Assembly (NCBI GenBank): GCA_947475795.1
Contig: CANJOX010000135.1
Span: forward strand, 1-8,262
Reading direction: 5' to 3'
DNA: 8,262 bases
Source: Gemmatimonadota bacterium
GTDB taxonomy: Bacteria > Gemmatimonadota > Gemmatimonadetes > Gemmatimonadales > Gemmatimonadaceae
Part shown: positions 6,357 through 8,262 of the stretch, piece after piece
How positions within the stretch are numbered: the stretch's first letter is position 1
Layout of the letters: each line of letters opens with the position of its first letter
Position numbers and translations under genes: made by a program
The notes under the pieces: generated by a model
The model's database searches: none
Told to the model about the DNA's origin: nothing
What the model saw: the letters and a program-made list of their open reading frames with translations, nothing else

Positions 6357-8246
6357 ATGCGTCGGTGTTCGCTCGCGCTGTACGCGGCGGTCGTGTTGGC
6401 CGTGCCCTCGATCGCGCTCCCGCGTGTGCTGCCCGCCCAGGCCGCGCTCGCGGTGACGCACGGCCCCATGCTGGGACGGCTCACGGCGTCGCAGGTCGCC
6501 GTGTGGGTGCGCACCTCGGCACCCGGCACGTTCCGCGTGCGCTACGGGACGTCACCGACCGCGCTGAGCACCCTGTCGGCCGCCGGCACGACGGTGCTGG
6601 CCAACGACAACACGGGCTCGGTGCTGATCCCCGGCCTGACGCCCAACACCACGTACTACTACCAAGTGGTGCCGTCGGGCGCCGAGGCGATGGCCGTGCG
6701 GCCCGATGGGTCGTTTCTGACACTCCCCGACGCCGAGTCGGTGCGCAACGCCGAGCACAATCCGAACGGGCTGTTCAACTTCCGGTTCGAGTTCGGCACG
6801 GGGAACAACCAGAACCCGGGCGGGACGGGGCCGTGGCCGCCGGCGTTCAAGACGATGCTCGACAAGCTGCAGGGCAAGGTGCATTTCGCCATTCAGAACG
6901 GCGACTTCATCTACGAGGAGAAGCGTGATCTGCCCGAGGCCGACTGGCGCGCGCAGGTGGGGCTGACCGGTACGGCGAAATCGCCGCGCGTGGTGGCGCT
7001 GGCGCCCAGCATCGTGGGGGTGTGGGAGAACTACAAACTGTACATGAAGCGGGGCGAAGCGCTGGCCGCGTGGCATCGCAACATGCCCGGCTTCTTCACG
7101 TTCGACGATCACGAGATCATCGACAACATCGAAGGCACGAGCACGGTGGGACGGCGGGATCGCAAGGCGGTGTTCCGCGACATCGGCTCGCAGGCGTGGT
7201 ATGACTATCTCGGCTGGGCCAATCCGGTGGCTCCCGGCGAAATCCGCATCGGCATGGCGCAGCTCAAGGCCGGCAGCGACATCCTCACCGACGCGGAGGC
7301 GGATTTTGTGGGGAAGCCGGTGGACCTGAACGAGGCCGGCGCGCTGCACGTGCACTGGGGGGGGAGCACCGCGGGGCTGCCGGAGAAGGAGGTGCTCAAT
7401 CAGGCCGACAAGGCGGGTGAGCCGAACGCGGGTGTGTACGAGATCGTGGAGCGCATCGATGCGCGCCGCCTGCGCATCCGGCCGGCCGCCGCGCGCACGG
7501 GCACCGCGGCGTACTCGCTGGGGCGCCGTTCCTACTACGAGCAGCGCGTGGGCAATGCCCACTTCTTCTACCTCGATACGCGCAGTTACCGCAGCGTGGG
7601 TGACGTGACCAACCCCGGGCGGACCGATCTGACCATGCTGGGGGCACGACAGAAGGCGTGGCTGAAAGACGCCATGCGAAAGAGCGACGCCGACATGTTC
7701 TTCGTGGTGTCGCAGGTGACGCTCATGATTCCCCACGTGGGCGGCACGCCCACGGGCGGTGGCGCCGCCGGTCCCGCCCAAATGGTTGTCGAGCATGACG
7801 AGGCCTGGCCGGTGTTCCAGGCGGAGCGCGAGGAGCTCATCACGTTCTGGGATTCGCTGGGCAAGTCGGTGATGGTGCTCACCGGTGACCTGCACAACAG
7901 CTTCTCGGTGAAGGTCACCGATCGCGTGTGGGAGTTCGCGTCGGGGCCGCACAACTCGCGCAACCACCGCGCCGATGCCGAAGGCGATCCGCCGCCGAAC
8001 GGCAGCTTTACCTACGGCGGGCGCACGGCGGACATCCGCTGGTCGAGCTATTTCCTGTCGGACGTGCCGGCACCGCTGGTGCGGCAGCCGATCTACACCA
8101 CGGTGCAGATCAACAACGTGTTCAACAACCCGAAGGAGCTGGGGAAGAACCGCTGGGTGACCTATCCGCACCCGCAGGTGATTTTCCAGTTCTTCGACGC
8201 CCTCACCGGTGATCTGCTCTACGCCGAAACGATCCGCGTGAAGTAG
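6357..8246 (+). CDS. PhoD-like metallophosphatase (alkaline phosphatase D family)
   Basis: A 629-residue exported phosphoesterase. Residues 1-29 are a signal peptide (MRRCSLALYAAVVLAV...LPAQA). It has RR but no full Tat motif, although PhoD proteins are often Tat substrates. Residues 32-123 form the Fn3-like PhoD N-domain (VAVWVRTSAPGTFRVRYG; LTPNTTYYYQV). The catalytic domain follows: NGDFIYEE (181-188), FTFDDHEIIDN (247-257), FFYLDTRSYR (403-412) and VLTGDLHNSFS (507-517). Together D183, D250-D251-H252, D511 and H513 outline the usual metal site. The GSCQ-like motif expected near 140-151 reads RFEFGTGNNQN and lacks its cysteine. About 100 extra residues (290-389) sit between YDYLGWANP and SYYEQRVGN. 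The start at 6357 has GGAG six bases upstream and begins the signal; an in-frame GTG at 6324 is unlikely. It is the last gene of the cluster, 36 bases after the previous stop. Phosphodiesterase or phospholipase D-type activity is also possible. Confidence 0.9.
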   Translation: MRRCSLALYAAVVLAVPSIALPRVLPAQAALAVTHGPMLGRLTASQVAVWVRTSAPGTFRVRYGTSPTALSTLSAAGTTVLANDNTGSVLIPGLTPNTTYYYQVVPSGAEAMAVRPDGSFLTLPDAESVRNAEHNPNGLFNFRFEFGTGNNQNPGGTGPWPPAFKTMLDKLQGKVHFAIQNGDFIYEEKRDLPEADWRAQVGLTGTAKSPRVVALAPSIVGVWENYKLYMKRGEALAAWHRNMPGFFTFDDHEIIDNIEGTSTVGRRDRKAVFRDIGSQAWYDYLGWANPVAPGEIRIGMAQLKAGSDILTDAEADFVGKPVDLNEAGALHVHWGGSTAGLPEKEVLNQADKAGEPNAGVYEIVERIDARRLRIRPAAARTGTAAYSLGRRSYYEQRVGNAHFFYLDTRSYRSVGDVTNPGRTDLTMLGARQKAWLKDAMRKSDADMFFVVSQVTLMIPHVGGTPTGGGAAGPAQMVVEHDEAWPVFQAEREELITFWDSLGKSVMVLTGDLHNSFSVKVTDRVWEFASGPHNSRNHRADAEGDPPPNGSFTYGGRTADIRWSSYFLSDVPAPLVRQPIYTTVQINNVFNNPKELGKNRWVTYPHPQVIFQFFDALTGDLLYAETIRVK

Positions 8247-8262
8247 GACGGCACGCCGGGGC

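Noticed and set aside
6552..8171. 539-codon minus-strand frame opposite the PhoD-like gene
   Set aside because: It is a His/Arg-rich antisense shadow; the plus strand carries all PhoD motifs.

Overview
The window is chromosomal DNA of a GC-rich bacterium: nearly every codon of the recognised genes ends in G or C. Several large exported enzymes (an S9 peptidase with a propeller, a Tat-type TIM-barrel protein, a PhoD-like phosphatase) would suit a Gemmatimonadota-like or similar soil/water bacterium, but that placement is inference; no marker gene is present.

The left quarter (about 1-2020) reads as an accessory or scar region with every recognisable piece on the minus strand. In the direction of transcription these are: a truncated YdeI/OmpD-associated-type gene (1883-2020), the degenerate C-terminal tail of what looks like an IS91-type transposase (1558-1854), an intact AAA+ ATPase of the AAA_14/DUF4143 family (233-1420), and the start of a Phd/YefM-like antitoxin reading frame that runs off the left edge (2-169). 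The antitoxin frame loses its family pattern after about 26 residues and may be decayed. Two strong hairpins (1917-1956 and 2003-2022) lie just past the end of the peptidase gene.

The right three quarters are ordinary, well-built genes for exported proteins. A large S9-family serine peptidase (2027-4666, minus) is divergent from a three-gene plus-strand cluster: a Tat-type xylose-isomerase-like TIM-barrel protein (4753-5628), a small exported ClpP/SDH-fold serine-protease-like protein (5652-6320) and a PhoD-like metallophosphatase (6357-8246). Gaps in the cluster are 23 and 36 bases, so it is probably an operon. The 86-base divergent gap must hold both promoters and contains a perfect 10-base palindrome.

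I found no RNA gene, CRISPR array, complete mobile element or clearly new multi-gene system. The points most worth checking are the eroded toxin-antitoxin/transposon scar around the ATPase, the long hairpin, and the PhoD-like enzyme with an inserted module and no cysteine in its mature chain.
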